NCBI RefSeq assembly: GCF_000714815.1
Contig: NZ_JMIH01000023.1
Location: forward strand, 124,001-188,000
Length of the DNA: 64,000 nt
Direction of reading: 5' to 3'
Source of the DNA: Anditalea andensis
GTDB taxonomy: Bacteria > Bacteroidota > Bacteroidia > Cytophagales > Cyclobacteriaceae
Under the pieces are notes generated by a model that had not been told where the DNA came from, did not search any database, and saw nothing but the letters and a program-made list of their open reading frames with translations. Both the position numbers and the translations under genes were made by a program. Below are positions 54,515-63,160 of the stretch, piece by piece (position 1 is the first letter of the stretch; the number at the start of each line of letters is the position of its first letter).

Positions 54515-55651
54515 ATGAAAATTGGAATTGTCTGTTATCCTACTTTTGGTGGCAGTGGCGTAGTGGCTACAGAGTTAGGCATAGCTTTAGCCAAAAAAGG
54601 TCATGAAATTCACTTTATTACTTACAGACAACCTACACGCCTTGACTTCTTCAGTGCCAACCTATTTTACCATGAGGTGGATATAAAGAGTTATCCGCTT
54701 TTTGAGCATGCTCCATATGAACTTGCACTGGCCAGTAAAATGGTCAACGTGGTAAAATATGAGAAATTGGATTTATTACATGTGCATTACGCCATACCTC
54801 ATGCATCCGCTGCATATATGGCAAAACAGATACTTAAAAGCCAGGGCCTTCAGATCCCGGTAGTCACCACACTGCATGGAACAGATATTACATTGGTAGG
54901 TAAAGATGTGTCCTACGAACCTGTGGTCACATTTAGTATAAATCAGTCAGATGGTGTGACTGCCGTATCCGAAGACCTAAGAAAAGCTACCTACGACCAT
55001 TTCGAAATCACAAAAGATATAGAGGTGATTCCCAATTTCATAGATCTGGATCGATTCAAGAAACAAAAGAAAGAACATTTTAAGCTGGCGATCTGTCCTC
55101 ATGGGGAAAGTCTGATCGTACACACTTCTAATTTTAGAAAAGTAAAACGTGTAGAAGATGTGATCCAAGTATTTTACGAAGTAAGGAAAAAAATACCGGT
55201 CAAGCTCCTCCTAGTCGGAGATGGCCCTGAGAGGGATAAGATGGAAAGGCTATGCAGGGAACTTGGCACTTGTGATGACGTACGGTTCTTAGGCAAACTT
55301 GAAGCCGTAGAAGAAGTTCTATCGGTGGCTGACTTGTTTTTAATCCCTTCTGAAAAAGAAAGTTTTGGCTTGGCAGCGCTGGAAGCCATGGCATGTGAAG
55401 TACCTGTACTATCCTCGGATGCAGGTGGTATACCCGAACTAAATCTTGATGGGGTTACGGGGTTTGTATGCAAAATTGGAGATATCGAGATGATGACCAA
55501 GAGGGCATTGGAGATACTTTCTCCAGAAAACCTACCGGGATTCAAACAAAGGGCGCTGGAAAGAGCCAAACAGTTTGATGTATCCATTATCTTACCTATA
55601 TATGAATCATTTTATAAAAAAACAGTTGAATCAACTTATTTAGTTCACTGA
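54515..55651 (+). CDS. bshA: N-acetyl-alpha-D-glucosaminyl L-malate synthase BshA
   Basis: 378 residues, GT4 fold. The N-terminus CYPTFGGSGVVATELG and YRQPTRLDFF are BshA marks; VHYAIPHA and SEKESFGLAALEAMACEVPV follow. First step of bacillithiol synthesis (GlcNAc + malate). bshB and bshC are not adjacent. Confidence 0.92.
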   Translation: MKIGIVCYPTFGGSGVVATELGIALAKKGHEIHFITYRQPTRLDFFSANLFYHEVDIKSYPLFEHAPYELALASKMVNVVKYEKLDLLHVHYAIPHASAAYMAKQILKSQGLQIPVVTTLHGTDITLVGKDVSYEPVVTFSINQSDGVTAVSEDLRKATYDHFEITKDIEVIPNFIDLDRFKKQKKEHFKLAICPHGESLIVHTSNFRKVKRVEDVIQVFYEVRKKIPVKLLLVGDGPERDKMERLCRELGTCDDVRFLGKLEAVEEVLSVADLFLIPSEKESFGLAALEAMACEVPVLSSDAGGIPELNLDGVTGFVCKIGDIEMMTKRALEILSPENLPGFKQRALERAKQFDVSIILPIYESFYKKTVESTYLVH

Positions 55652-55795
55652 CAATTTGTTGAGAAAAATCAGAAATTAAAATGATAGATGGGGGAATTAT
55701 TTTCTCTTGCTATATGTAATTTTAAAAAAAAATATCATCAAACTTTTGCCTTACATAAAAATAATGGATTTTATTGATCATTTAATGTACATGTT

Positions 55796-56425
55796 ATGAG
55801 AAAAATTGGAAGACTGGATAGACCTGATAACAATGGCTCTGTAAGAATGTTTGAAAATCCGGTATTGGAAAGAATGTCTCGCACACATATAAGCATTCCG
55901 ATTACGATGTTTATGGTAATAGGCTCTATATCTCTGTACTATGCTATAGTCAGTACAAATATAGGCTTGGGATTAGGCTTGGCCATATCAGCATTGGGGT
56001 TACTGGCCTTTACCCTTGTAGAATACATGATGCATAAGTATCTCTTCCACATGGAACCGGACACTGCTATAAAAGACAAAATACAGTACTCTACCCACGG
56101 CGTACACCATGATTATCCCAAAGACAAGGACCGACTGGCCATGCCTCCTTTTATCAGTGCGTTATATGCACTGATATTTTATGTAGTATTTACACTCATA
56201 ATGGGAGATTATGCGATGTATTTCTTACCTGGATTTCTGATCGGATACTCCCTTTATCTAGGTGTACACTATGTCGTTCATGCTTATCAGCCACCAAAGA
56301 ATTTTCTTAAGGTACTGTGGGTAAACCATGCTATCCACCATTACAAAGATCCAGATGTCGCTTTTGGCGTGAGCTCTCCCCTATGGGACCTACTGTTGGG
56401 AACTATGCCGAAAAGAGAAAAATAA
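55796..56425 (+). CDS. Fatty acid hydroxylase/sterol desaturase family protein
   Basis: 209 residues, four membrane segments, and the di-iron His boxes HKYLFH, HGVHHD, HYVVHAY and NHAIHHY. A 2-hydroxylase of fatty acyl chains, as found with sphingolipid or sulfonolipid synthesis in Bacteroidota, is the best guess. Gene stands alone with its own terminator. Confidence 0.88.
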   Translation: MRKIGRLDRPDNNGSVRMFENPVLERMSRTHISIPITMFMVIGSISLYYAIVSTNIGLGLGLAISALGLLAFTLVEYMMHKYLFHMEPDTAIKDKIQYSTHGVHHDYPKDKDRLAMPPFISALYALIFYVVFTLIMGDYAMYFLPGFLIGYSLYLGVHYVVHAYQPPKNFLKVLWVNHAIHHYKDPDVAFGVSSPLWDLLLGTMPKREK

Positions 56426-56429
56426 ATGT

Positions 56430-56459
56430 AAAGCCTTCCTTAATAAGAAGGCTTTTTTT
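56430..56459 (+). terminator. Terminator of the hydroxylase gene
   Basis: AAAGCCTTC and GAAGGCTTT pair around 8 nt, followed by four more T; 5 bp after the stop. Confidence 0.88.
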
Positions 56460-56578
56460 GTTCTTTATAAAGCTACGGACAGTTTATCCACTTATCTTTA
56501 TGTATAATATGGTGCATTGATTTCCGTGCTTTTTATTCTGCCTGTCTGATAATAATACCTCTAGTCCAATATCACTTG

Positions 56579-56722
56579 TTATGCCCTATACATTTCAAAA
56601 GTCCATTCGTTTAAAGCATAGTCAGTGCCCCTGGTTCTTCTATGCTGCATTGGAGCACCCTCTAAAGCGCATTCGAGACCAAACCATTTAATTGTAAAAT
56701 AAAAGATTAATCTATAACGCCT
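56579..56722 (-). other. Coding-looking 48-codon open stretch, perhaps a gene relic
   Basis: Within the 420-bp gap 56426-56845, the minus strand is open from a TGA upstream of 56722 to TAA at 56581-56579 without a start codon at its head. The residues (for example GAPMQHRRTRGTDYALNEW) have a protein-like composition and the DNA here is richer in G and C than its flanks. No family was recognised. The rest of the gap holds only the terminator and AT-rich DNA. Confidence 0.35.
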
Positions 56723-56848
56723 TCAAAATTATATATAAAAACAGCTTTCGGACCAGCTTCACTACACCCCCGTCAATCTTACATCCAGACTACTATTAAA
56801 AGAATTAAATATTACCTTTATAGCTTCCTTTATAGCTATAAACATTTG

Positions 56849-57676
56849 ATGATGAATAAACCACGCGTTTCAATAATAGGATATGGCTGGTTAGGAGAGC
56901 CACTGGCCAGCTACCTAAAAGAAAAAGGTTTTCCGGTAAAAGGAAGTACTACTACTTCTGAAAAACTGAATAAGTTAACTGATACAGGCCTTGAGACTTA
57001 TCTGCTAAAATTCAGTCCTCACCCCATAGGTAGGGCATTTCAAAATTTATTTGACACCGATATCCTCTTTATCAATATACCGCCGGCCCGCCGGAGCCAA
57101 CCGGACAGCTTTCACCCCGAGCAGATCAAATACATAAAAGCCATGGCCATTCAATACAGAATACCAAAAATCATCTATACGAGCGCCACATCAGTATATC
57201 CAGACAACAACCAAAGAGCCACGGAAGCTAACACTATTAACGTATACGATAACCCCGCATTATATAATGCAGAGCAGATCCTCCGGAAAGAAAAAACATA
57301 TGACCTCACGGTGATCAGGTACGGCGGACTGTTGGGCGTGGACAGGATACCTGGCAGGTATTTCTCAGGAAAAGAAAACGTGACAGGGGACACACCCGTA
57401 AATTACATCCACCGTGATGATGCAGTAGCACTCGCCGCTTGGATCATAGAAAACAGATTGTGGAATGAAACCTTTAACGGTGTAGCACCCCTCCATCCTC
57501 AGAGGAAAGATATATATGAGAAGAATGCCGCTGAGATGGGCTTCTCTTCTCCTATTTCATACGCAAAGATTGGAGAAAGTAAATGGAAAGAAGTAAGTTC
57601 TGCTAAAATTATAGCTACTGGATTTAAATTTAAATTTCCTGACCCTATGGATTTTGGGTATACTCTAAGCAAATAA
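56849..57676 (+). CDS. NAD(P)-binding epimerase/dehydratase-like protein (YeeZ type)
   Basis: 275 residues from the first ATG of a pair (56849 or 56852). The N-terminal GYGWLGEPLASYL is a nucleotide-binding Rossmann motif, and YTSATSVYPDN and YGGLLGVDRIPG match SDR-type epimerases of the YeeZ group. The usual YxxxK pair is replaced by YNAEQILRKEK. Substrate unknown. Confidence 0.8.
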   Translation: MMNKPRVSIIGYGWLGEPLASYLKEKGFPVKGSTTTSEKLNKLTDTGLETYLLKFSPHPIGRAFQNLFDTDILFINIPPARRSQPDSFHPEQIKYIKAMAIQYRIPKIIYTSATSVYPDNNQRATEANTINVYDNPALYNAEQILRKEKTYDLTVIRYGGLLGVDRIPGRYFSGKENVTGDTPVNYIHRDDAVALAAWIIENRLWNETFNGVAPLHPQRKDIYEKNAAEMGFSSPISYAKIGESKWKEVSSAKIIATGFKFKFPDPMDFGYTLSK

Positions 57677-57787
57677 ACTAACGATATTATTGAGGTCAAA
57701 GACTATAAATCAAGATAAATGTTTTGAATTTGCGTTTTTGGATAGAACGAAACAATATCTTATTTCAAAGATTAAATATTTTTAAAG

Positions 57788-57795
57788 TATCTTTG
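57788..57795 (+). promoter_or_regulatory. -7 promoter box of era
   Basis: TATCTTTG matches TAnnTTTG; it is 16 bp before the era ATG. The -33 region is weak. Confidence 0.4.
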
Positions 57796-57811
57796 TGAAA
57801 AAATTATTGTC

Positions 57812-58702
57812 ATGACCGAAAATACGCATAAAGCAGGCTTTGTAAATATAGTGGGAAAGCCAAATGTAGGCAAATCCACCCTGATGAATGTGCTAATAGG
57901 TGAAAGACTTTCGATTATCTCCTCCAAGGCCCAGACTACCCGTCATAGGATCATGGGTATCATTAATGATGAAGATTTTCAGGTGGTATTTTCGGATACC
58001 CCCGGGATGTTGAAGCCTAAGTATGAGCTTCATAAAAGCATGATGAGCTTTGTCAATATGTCCCTGGAGGATGCAGATGTGATTCTTTTTGTAACCGATC
58101 TATTTGAAACTGATGAAGAAATAGAGGACGTGATTGAAAAGATTAACAAATCCGGTGTTCCGGTGCTTTTGGTCATCAATAAAATAGACCTCAGCAAGGA
58201 AAACCAATTAGAGGATGTAACCGCATACTGGACCCAAAGGATCACAGCGAGTACCGTCATCCCCATATCAGCAACCGAAGGCTTTAACACCGAACGTATC
58301 CTTCAGGAAATCTTAGACAGGTTACCTTTCCATCCGCCATTCTACGACAAGGAGGAACTTACAGATCGTCCGGAGCGTTTCTTCGCTTCTGAAATCATCC
58401 GCGAAAAAATCTTCAACAATTACAAAAAGGAAATACCATACAGCACGGAAGTGTCAGTAGTGGACTTCTTTGAAGAAGGAAAAATCATCCGTATACGTGC
58501 TGAGATATTTGTAGAGAGATCCAGTCAAAAAGGCATCATCATCGGTAATAAAGGAGCTGCCCTAAAAAGAATTGGTATACAGTCCCGAGAGGAACTGGAG
58601 CGATTCTTTGGGAAACAGGTCTTTTTGGAAACTCACGTGAAGGTGGAAGATAACTGGCGGAAAAATAAAAATAAATTGAGAAGATTTGGTTACGACCAAT
58701 AG
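57812..58702 (+). CDS. era: GTPase Era
   Basis: 296 residues. G1 GKPNVGKST, DTPGML, NKID, SATEG, then a KH domain with IIIGNKGAALKRIG that binds the 3' end of 16S rRNA. Needed for 30S maturation. der starts 11 bp downstream; the pair is one transcript. Confidence 0.97.
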   Translation: MTENTHKAGFVNIVGKPNVGKSTLMNVLIGERLSIISSKAQTTRHRIMGIINDEDFQVVFSDTPGMLKPKYELHKSMMSFVNMSLEDADVILFVTDLFETDEEIEDVIEKINKSGVPVLLVINKIDLSKENQLEDVTAYWTQRITASTVIPISATEGFNTERILQEILDRLPFHPPFYDKEELTDRPERFFASEIIREKIFNNYKKEIPYSTEVSVVDFFEEGKIIRIRAEIFVERSSQKGIIIGNKGAALKRIGIQSREELERFFGKQVFLETHVKVEDNWRKNKNKLRRFGYDQ

Positions 58703-58713
58703 AAAATAGCAAA

Positions 58714-60027
58714 ATGTCAAATATAGTAGCAATAGTAGGTAGACCAAACGTAGGTAAGTCTACCTTTTTCAATAGATTAGTAGAAGAAAGAAAAGCCATA
58801 GAGGATAACCTTAGTGGAGTAACCAGGGACCGTCATTATGGCCATGCCCAGTGGGGAGGAAAATTTTTCTCCGTCATAGATACCGGAGGATATGTGACCG
58901 GTTCAGAAGATGTATTTGAATCAGAAATCAGAAAACAGGTAAAACTCGCTTTGGATGAAGCTACCGTTATCCTGTTTGTAGTGGATTGTTATGATGGCCT
59001 TACAGACATGGACAAAGAATTTGCCAATGTACTGAGAGGTTCAGATAAGCCCATCTTCATAGTAGCCAATAAAGCTGATAGTCACGAAAGATTATTGACA
59101 GCCAACGAGTTTTACGAATTAGGAATAGGCGAACATGAAATTTTCCCGATTGCAGCAGCCAGCGGTCAGGGCACTGGAGACATCCTGGATGAGGTGATCA
59201 AACACTTCAAAGATGAAGGTAAAGAAGATCCTGATTTTGGAGTACCCAAGATTTCCATTCTGGGGAGACCAAATGTAGGAAAATCTTCTTTCCTGAATGC
59301 TTTGATAGGTACTGAGCGGTCCATCGTAACAGATGAAGCAGGCACCACTCGTGATGCCATTCACACCAGGTACAAATTATTTGGCCAGGATTTCATTATT
59401 ACAGATACAGCTGGGATCAGAAAAAAAGCTAAGGTAAAGGAAGACATTGAGTTCTACTCGGTAATGAGATCCCTGCGTACCCTGGAAGAATCGGATGTCA
59501 TCATCGTAATGGTAGACGCCACTAGGGGACTGGAAGCACAGGACATGAACCTGATCACCCTGGGTATCAAAAACAACAAAGGAATCATGATCATGGTGAA
59601 CAAATGGGATCTGATTGAAAAAGATCACAAAACCATGGATACCTTTAAAGAGGATATGATCGGTAAATTAGGTGAAAACAAGTGGATACCCATTATCTTC
59701 ACATCAGTAGTCTCCAAGCAAAGAATTTTTCAGGCAATTGAGCTGGCTGTCAAAGTTTATGAAAATAAAACCAAGAAGATAGCCACCTCAAAACTGAACG
59801 ATATTATCCTTCCGGAAATAGAAAGATACCCCCCACCAGCGTGGAAAGGAAAGTATATAAAAATCAAATATATCACGCAATTACCTACAAAAAATCCAAT
59901 TTTTGCTTTCTTTTGTAATCTTCCACAATATATAAAATCACCTTATACCAGGTACCTGGAAAACCGAATAAGAGAGCATTTTGATTTTCAAGGAGTGCCA
60001 ATAAAAATCACTTATAAGAAGAAATAA
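58714..60027 (+). CDS. der: GTPase Der (EngA)
   Basis: 437 residues with two G domains (GRPNVGKST at about 8 and GRPNVGKSS at about 184, each with DT(G/A)G and NK) and a C-terminal KH-like domain. Acts in 50S assembly. No clear terminator follows; the next gene has its own promoter. Confidence 0.97.
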   Translation: MSNIVAIVGRPNVGKSTFFNRLVEERKAIEDNLSGVTRDRHYGHAQWGGKFFSVIDTGGYVTGSEDVFESEIRKQVKLALDEATVILFVVDCYDGLTDMDKEFANVLRGSDKPIFIVANKADSHERLLTANEFYELGIGEHEIFPIAAASGQGTGDILDEVIKHFKDEGKEDPDFGVPKISILGRPNVGKSSFLNALIGTERSIVTDEAGTTRDAIHTRYKLFGQDFIITDTAGIRKKAKVKEDIEFYSVMRSLRTLEESDVIIVMVDATRGLEAQDMNLITLGIKNNKGIMIMVNKWDLIEKDHKTMDTFKEDMIGKLGENKWIPIIFTSVVSKQRIFQAIELAVKVYENKTKKIATSKLNDIILPEIERYPPPAWKGKYIKIKYITQLPTKNPIFAFFCNLPQYIKSPYTRYLENRIREHFDFQGVPIKITYKKK

Positions 60028-60047
60028 ATAATAATTTATCGTTTTGC

Positions 60048-60077
60048 TTGACAAAATGGAAACAGATTGTACCTTTG
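60048..60077 (+). promoter_or_regulatory. Promoter of the small acidic lipoprotein gene
   Basis: TTG at 60048-60050 and TACCTTTG at 60070-60077 are 19 bp apart: a full Bacteroidota promoter. The start would be near 60084. Confidence 0.7.
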
Positions 60078-60105
60078 TTCCGTAATTTAAGAAATAGAAA
60101 CAATT

Positions 60106-60303
60106 ATGAACAAATTATTTACATTACTAGCAGTAGCAGGTTTGATCTTCACTTCTTCTTGTGGAAACCAAGAAACAGCAAATGAAGAGACAATCGAAGT
60201 ATCAGTTGACGAAACTGAAGAAGTAGAAATGGACACTTTAGAATTCGAATCTGAAGAGATCGAATCAGAAGAAGAAGTTTCAACTGAAGATGTAGCTGCT
60301 TAA
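60106..60303 (+). CDS. Very acidic small lipoprotein
   Basis: 65 residues. Lipobox SSCG with Cys at 19; the 47-residue mature part has 20 Glu/Asp and no Lys or Arg. It has its own full promoter and terminator, so it is a real gene and may be well expressed. No family recognised; it may bind cations or basic partners in the envelope. Confidence 0.82.
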   Translation: MNKLFTLLAVAGLIFTSSCGNQETANEETIEVSVDETEEVEMDTLEFESEEIESEEEVSTEDVAA

Positions 60304-60326
60304 TTTAATTAAGACTTGAAATTCGG

Positions 60327-60357
60327 AAGAGCTTTGATTATTCAAAGCTCTTTTTTT
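60327..60357 (+). terminator. Terminator of the acidic lipoprotein gene
   Basis: AAGAGCTTTGA and TCAAAGCTCTT form an 11-bp stem with loop TTAT, then a run of T. Confidence 0.92.
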
Positions 60358-60557
60358 ATAATCGTCCACTGAGTGTGAACATGTCGGTTTTGCTTTTATT
60401 TAAGCGCCTCCCCCTGTAATCATTTGCCTATCCACCTATTCTAACTACATTTACTGTTCTGATAAATAGATTTTATACAGAAGAAGTCAAATTGCATCAA
60501 ATTTTTAAAAAAACCATTATTGATCATTTTATTAGTAAATTCGTGACTTGCTGATCG

Positions 60558-61178
60558 ATGAATATCAATAAAGAAATCTTCCAAATGCTGCAGGAGCAGG
60601 TCCCTGAAAATGCTGCACAATACTGTTTTGATCTTTGGTTAGAAGATCCTTTTCACTTTATTATATCAAAATCCAGATCTTCCAAACTGGGAGATTTCAG
60701 GTTTAGAAGTGACCGTAAAATACAGACCATTACCATCAATTACGACCTGAACCCTTACCAGTTTCTCATCACCTATATCCATGAAGTGGCACATTATAGG
60801 GCCTTTAAAAGATGGGGGATAAATATTAAACCCCATGGTACGCACTGGAAAAATATATTTAGGTCATTGATGGCCCCCATATTGTCAGATTTGATATTTC
60901 CTAGAGATATTCTTATCCCGCTAAAACGTCACCTCCTTAATCCTAAAGCCAGCTCTGGTGCAGATTTATTTTTAAACAGGGAAGTCAGAAAATATGATTT
61001 GAACAAAAAAGAAGGTCATATCCTCTACCTGAATGACATTAAGGTCGGCGAGGAGTTTATGCTGAAAGGAAGGCTGTTTAAAAAAGAAAATACCCGCAGG
61101 ACGCGGGTATTATGTCTCGAAATAGCATCTGGAAAGAAATACCTTGTTTCAGTTCATGCTGAGGTAGAAAGGAATTAA
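60558..61178 (+). CDS. SprT-like zinc metalloprotease domain protein
   Basis: 206 residues. HEVAHYRAFKRWG at about 77-89 is the HExxH zinc motif; a third His lies in KPHGTHW. SprT-like domains (as in Spartan) can cut DNA-protein crosslinks, but the bacterial role is not proven. No zinc-ribbon Cys are seen at the end. The stop is 4 bp into the murQ end on the other strand. Confidence 0.88.
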   Translation: MNINKEIFQMLQEQVPENAAQYCFDLWLEDPFHFIISKSRSSKLGDFRFRSDRKIQTITINYDLNPYQFLITYIHEVAHYRAFKRWGINIKPHGTHWKNIFRSLMAPILSDLIFPRDILIPLKRHLLNPKASSGADLFLNREVRKYDLNKKEGHILYLNDIKVGEEFMLKGRLFKKENTRRTRVLCLEIASGKKYLVSVHAEVERN

Positions 61179-61984
61179 CGCCCATCTGAATAATGATCTA
61201 TCGCTGATCTTACAGAGCCATGTGTCAAAAGCATTTCTTTGGCTATCTCTTCTTCTAGTCCAGTGGCCTCCATGATCATACGGGTACCTCTTTTTACCAA
61301 TTTTTCATTGGACAATTGCATATCTACCATTTTATTACCCTTCACTTTACCAAGTTTTATCATCACACTGGTAGAAACCATATTTAAGACCAGCTTCTGG
61401 GCCGTGCCAGACTTCATCCTAGTACTACCGGTAACAAATTCAGGACCTACCACCACTTCTATAGGATAGGTCACTGATTTGCCTAAAGGTGATCCTGCAT
61501 TGCAGGTAATACATCCGGTCAACAGGTTATTGGCCTTTGCAGCAGTCACCCCACCGATCACATAAGGAGTCGTACCAGATGCAGCTATTCCTATTACCGT
61601 ATCATATGGGTTATAGCCATATGCACTGATATCTTGCCAGGCCTGATCTGGGTCATCCTCAGCATTTTCCACGGCTTTTCGTATAGCAGCATCGCCTCCG
61701 GCAATAATCCCTATGACCATATCATATGGTACACCGTAAGTGGGAGGGCATTCGCTTGCATCCAAAATTCCCAATCTGCCACTGGTACCCGCACCTATAT
61801 AAAACAACCTCCCCCCTTTAGCCATTCTCGGAACTATCTGCTCGACCAGGTCTACTATGGCCTGTTGACAGTGGGCTACTGCTATCGGGACGGTCTGATC
61901 CTCTTTATTCATGTTAAAAATAAGCTCCGAAACGCTCATTTTATCTAAATCATTATAAGTGGAATTACTTTCAGTCGTATTCAT
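61175..61984 (-). CDS. murQ: N-acetylmuramic acid 6-phosphate etherase
   Basis: 269 residues, SIS fold. GAGTSGRLGILDASECPPTYG (positions about 62-82) and GSTRMKSGTAQK are MurQ signatures. Splits lactate from MurNAc-6-P to give GlcNAc-6-P. Shares a 4-bp ATGA overlap with the kinase-like gene upstream. Confidence 0.95.
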   Translation of the reverse strand: MNTTESNSTYNDLDKMSVSELIFNMNKEDQTVPIAVAHCQQAIVDLVEQIVPRMAKGGRLFYIGAGTSGRLGILDASECPPTYGVPYDMVIGIIAGGDAAIRKAVENAEDDPDQAWQDISAYGYNPYDTVIGIAASGTTPYVIGGVTAAKANNLLTGCITCNAGSPLGKSVTYPIEVVVGPEFVTGSTRMKSGTAQKLVLNMVSTSVMIKLGKVKGNKMVDMQLSNEKLVKRGTRMIMEATGLEEEIAKEMLLTHGSVRSAIDHYSDGR

Positions 61985-62826
61985 TGCATCATTTCTTTAT
62001 GGTATAAGGTCAGTCCCGCTATAGGAGACGATATCGTCATATGTATATGTATGCCAAGCTCTAATGCGGTCTTCCGGAGTATATCACTGTTATGATAAGC
62101 TATTGACCCTACAAAACTTACCGGCTTGGATTGAAAATCATCATAGTGCATCACATGTTTTGCAAAGAAATCGTGAAAAGCCTTGTGAAACAATCCATAA
62201 CAGTACGGGTCTTTCTTATTGGCATATAAAAAATGACAGAATGTGGCCATATATCTCCCTGGAAAAGGCTTTTGATATACATTCTCCTGAATTTCCAGGG
62301 CAGAGAGATTATATTCCTTTGTCACTTTTTCTTTGATGTGATAGGGCATTTCATCATAAATATAATCGTGGAGGAACTGCCTCCCTATATAGGCACCGCC
62401 ACCTTCATCTCCCAGAATGTATCCTGGAGAAGGCCTGGTGGCTATAATATATTCTCCGTCATAATCGCAGCTATTAGAGCCAGTCCCCAAAATACAGGCT
62501 ATGCCCATATTTTTACCACAGGTAGCCCTCGCTGCGGCCAGCAAATCATGATCTACGTGTATGTCTGCAGAAGGAAAAATACTTAATAGCGCATTTTTGA
62601 CAATCTCTCTATTTTTAGGATTAGAACAGCCAGCTCCATAATAAAAAATGCCGGAAACCTTGTCACTGATAGCAAAGAGATCTTTGAGTTGAAGAGCTTT
62701 TATCATCTCCTCTAACCCCTGATAGTAAGGATTAAATCCAACTGTCTTGATCTGACCTATATTTCCGTCCTCATCTATATATCTCCAGTCCGTTTTACTG
62801 GAGCCACTATCAGCTATTAATATCAT
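61981..62826 (-). CDS. BadF/N-acetylglucosamine kinase-like sugar kinase
   Basis: 281 residues, ASKHA fold. DSGSSKTDW (phosphate-1 loop), ACILGTGSNSC and GDEGGGAYIG match the eukaryote-type GlcNAc kinase/BadF family. Directly upstream of murQ, so it probably phosphorylates MurNAc or GlcNAc from peptidoglycan (as MurK does). Confidence 0.88.
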   Translation of the reverse strand: MILIADSGSSKTDWRYIDEDGNIGQIKTVGFNPYYQGLEEMIKALQLKDLFAISDKVSGIFYYGAGCSNPKNREIVKNALLSIFPSADIHVDHDLLAAARATCGKNMGIACILGTGSNSCDYDGEYIIATRPSPGYILGDEGGGAYIGRQFLHDYIYDEMPYHIKEKVTKEYNLSALEIQENVYQKPFPGRYMATFCHFLYANKKDPYCYGLFHKAFHDFFAKHVMHYDDFQSKPVSFVGSIAYHNSDILRKTALELGIHIHMTISSPIAGLTLYHKEMMQ

Positions 62827-62827
62827 A

Positions 62828-63055
62828 TTACGCCAGTTGACCTATGGGTTCAAATTTATCAAACACTTTATCTGTATGGGGGGCATCGCGTAGTTCTTCC
62901 GTGAGGTCCTGACCTGCCCAGTGCTCGTAGTGCATCCCCTTGTTCCAAAGCCGAGAACTGCTGACATCATATACCAGACCACGGAACGCTATCCAGATCT
63001 CAGGTTTATCTTGACCATTTCTCAATGCCAGTTGCTGACGGGTATATACTTTCAT
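62828..63055 (-). CDS. Cytochrome b5-like heme-binding domain protein
   Basis: 75 residues, a stand-alone domain. VYTRQQLALRNGQ and WIAFRGLVYDV are the b5 start, with HYEHWAGQDLTEELRDAPH holding His candidates for heme binding (COG4892-like). No membrane anchor. It precedes the kinase gene by 1 bp. Confidence 0.85.
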   Translation of the reverse strand: MKVYTRQQLALRNGQDKPEIWIAFRGLVYDVSSSRLWNKGMHYEHWAGQDLTEELRDAPHTDKVFDKFEPIGQLA

Positions 63056-63160
63056 CTGTTTATAGTTGTTTTTTTGAGGCCCAGATGGAGACTAGCATGG
63101 CTTTCCCTTAATATTGTCGGGGCCATCAGGGGATCACATTTATGCTCTATGGCATCTACT

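Noticed and set aside
56581-56691. 36-codon plus-strand frame starting ATG in the gap after the hydroxylase gene
   Set aside because: No start signals; the opposite strand is open over a longer stretch with better composition.
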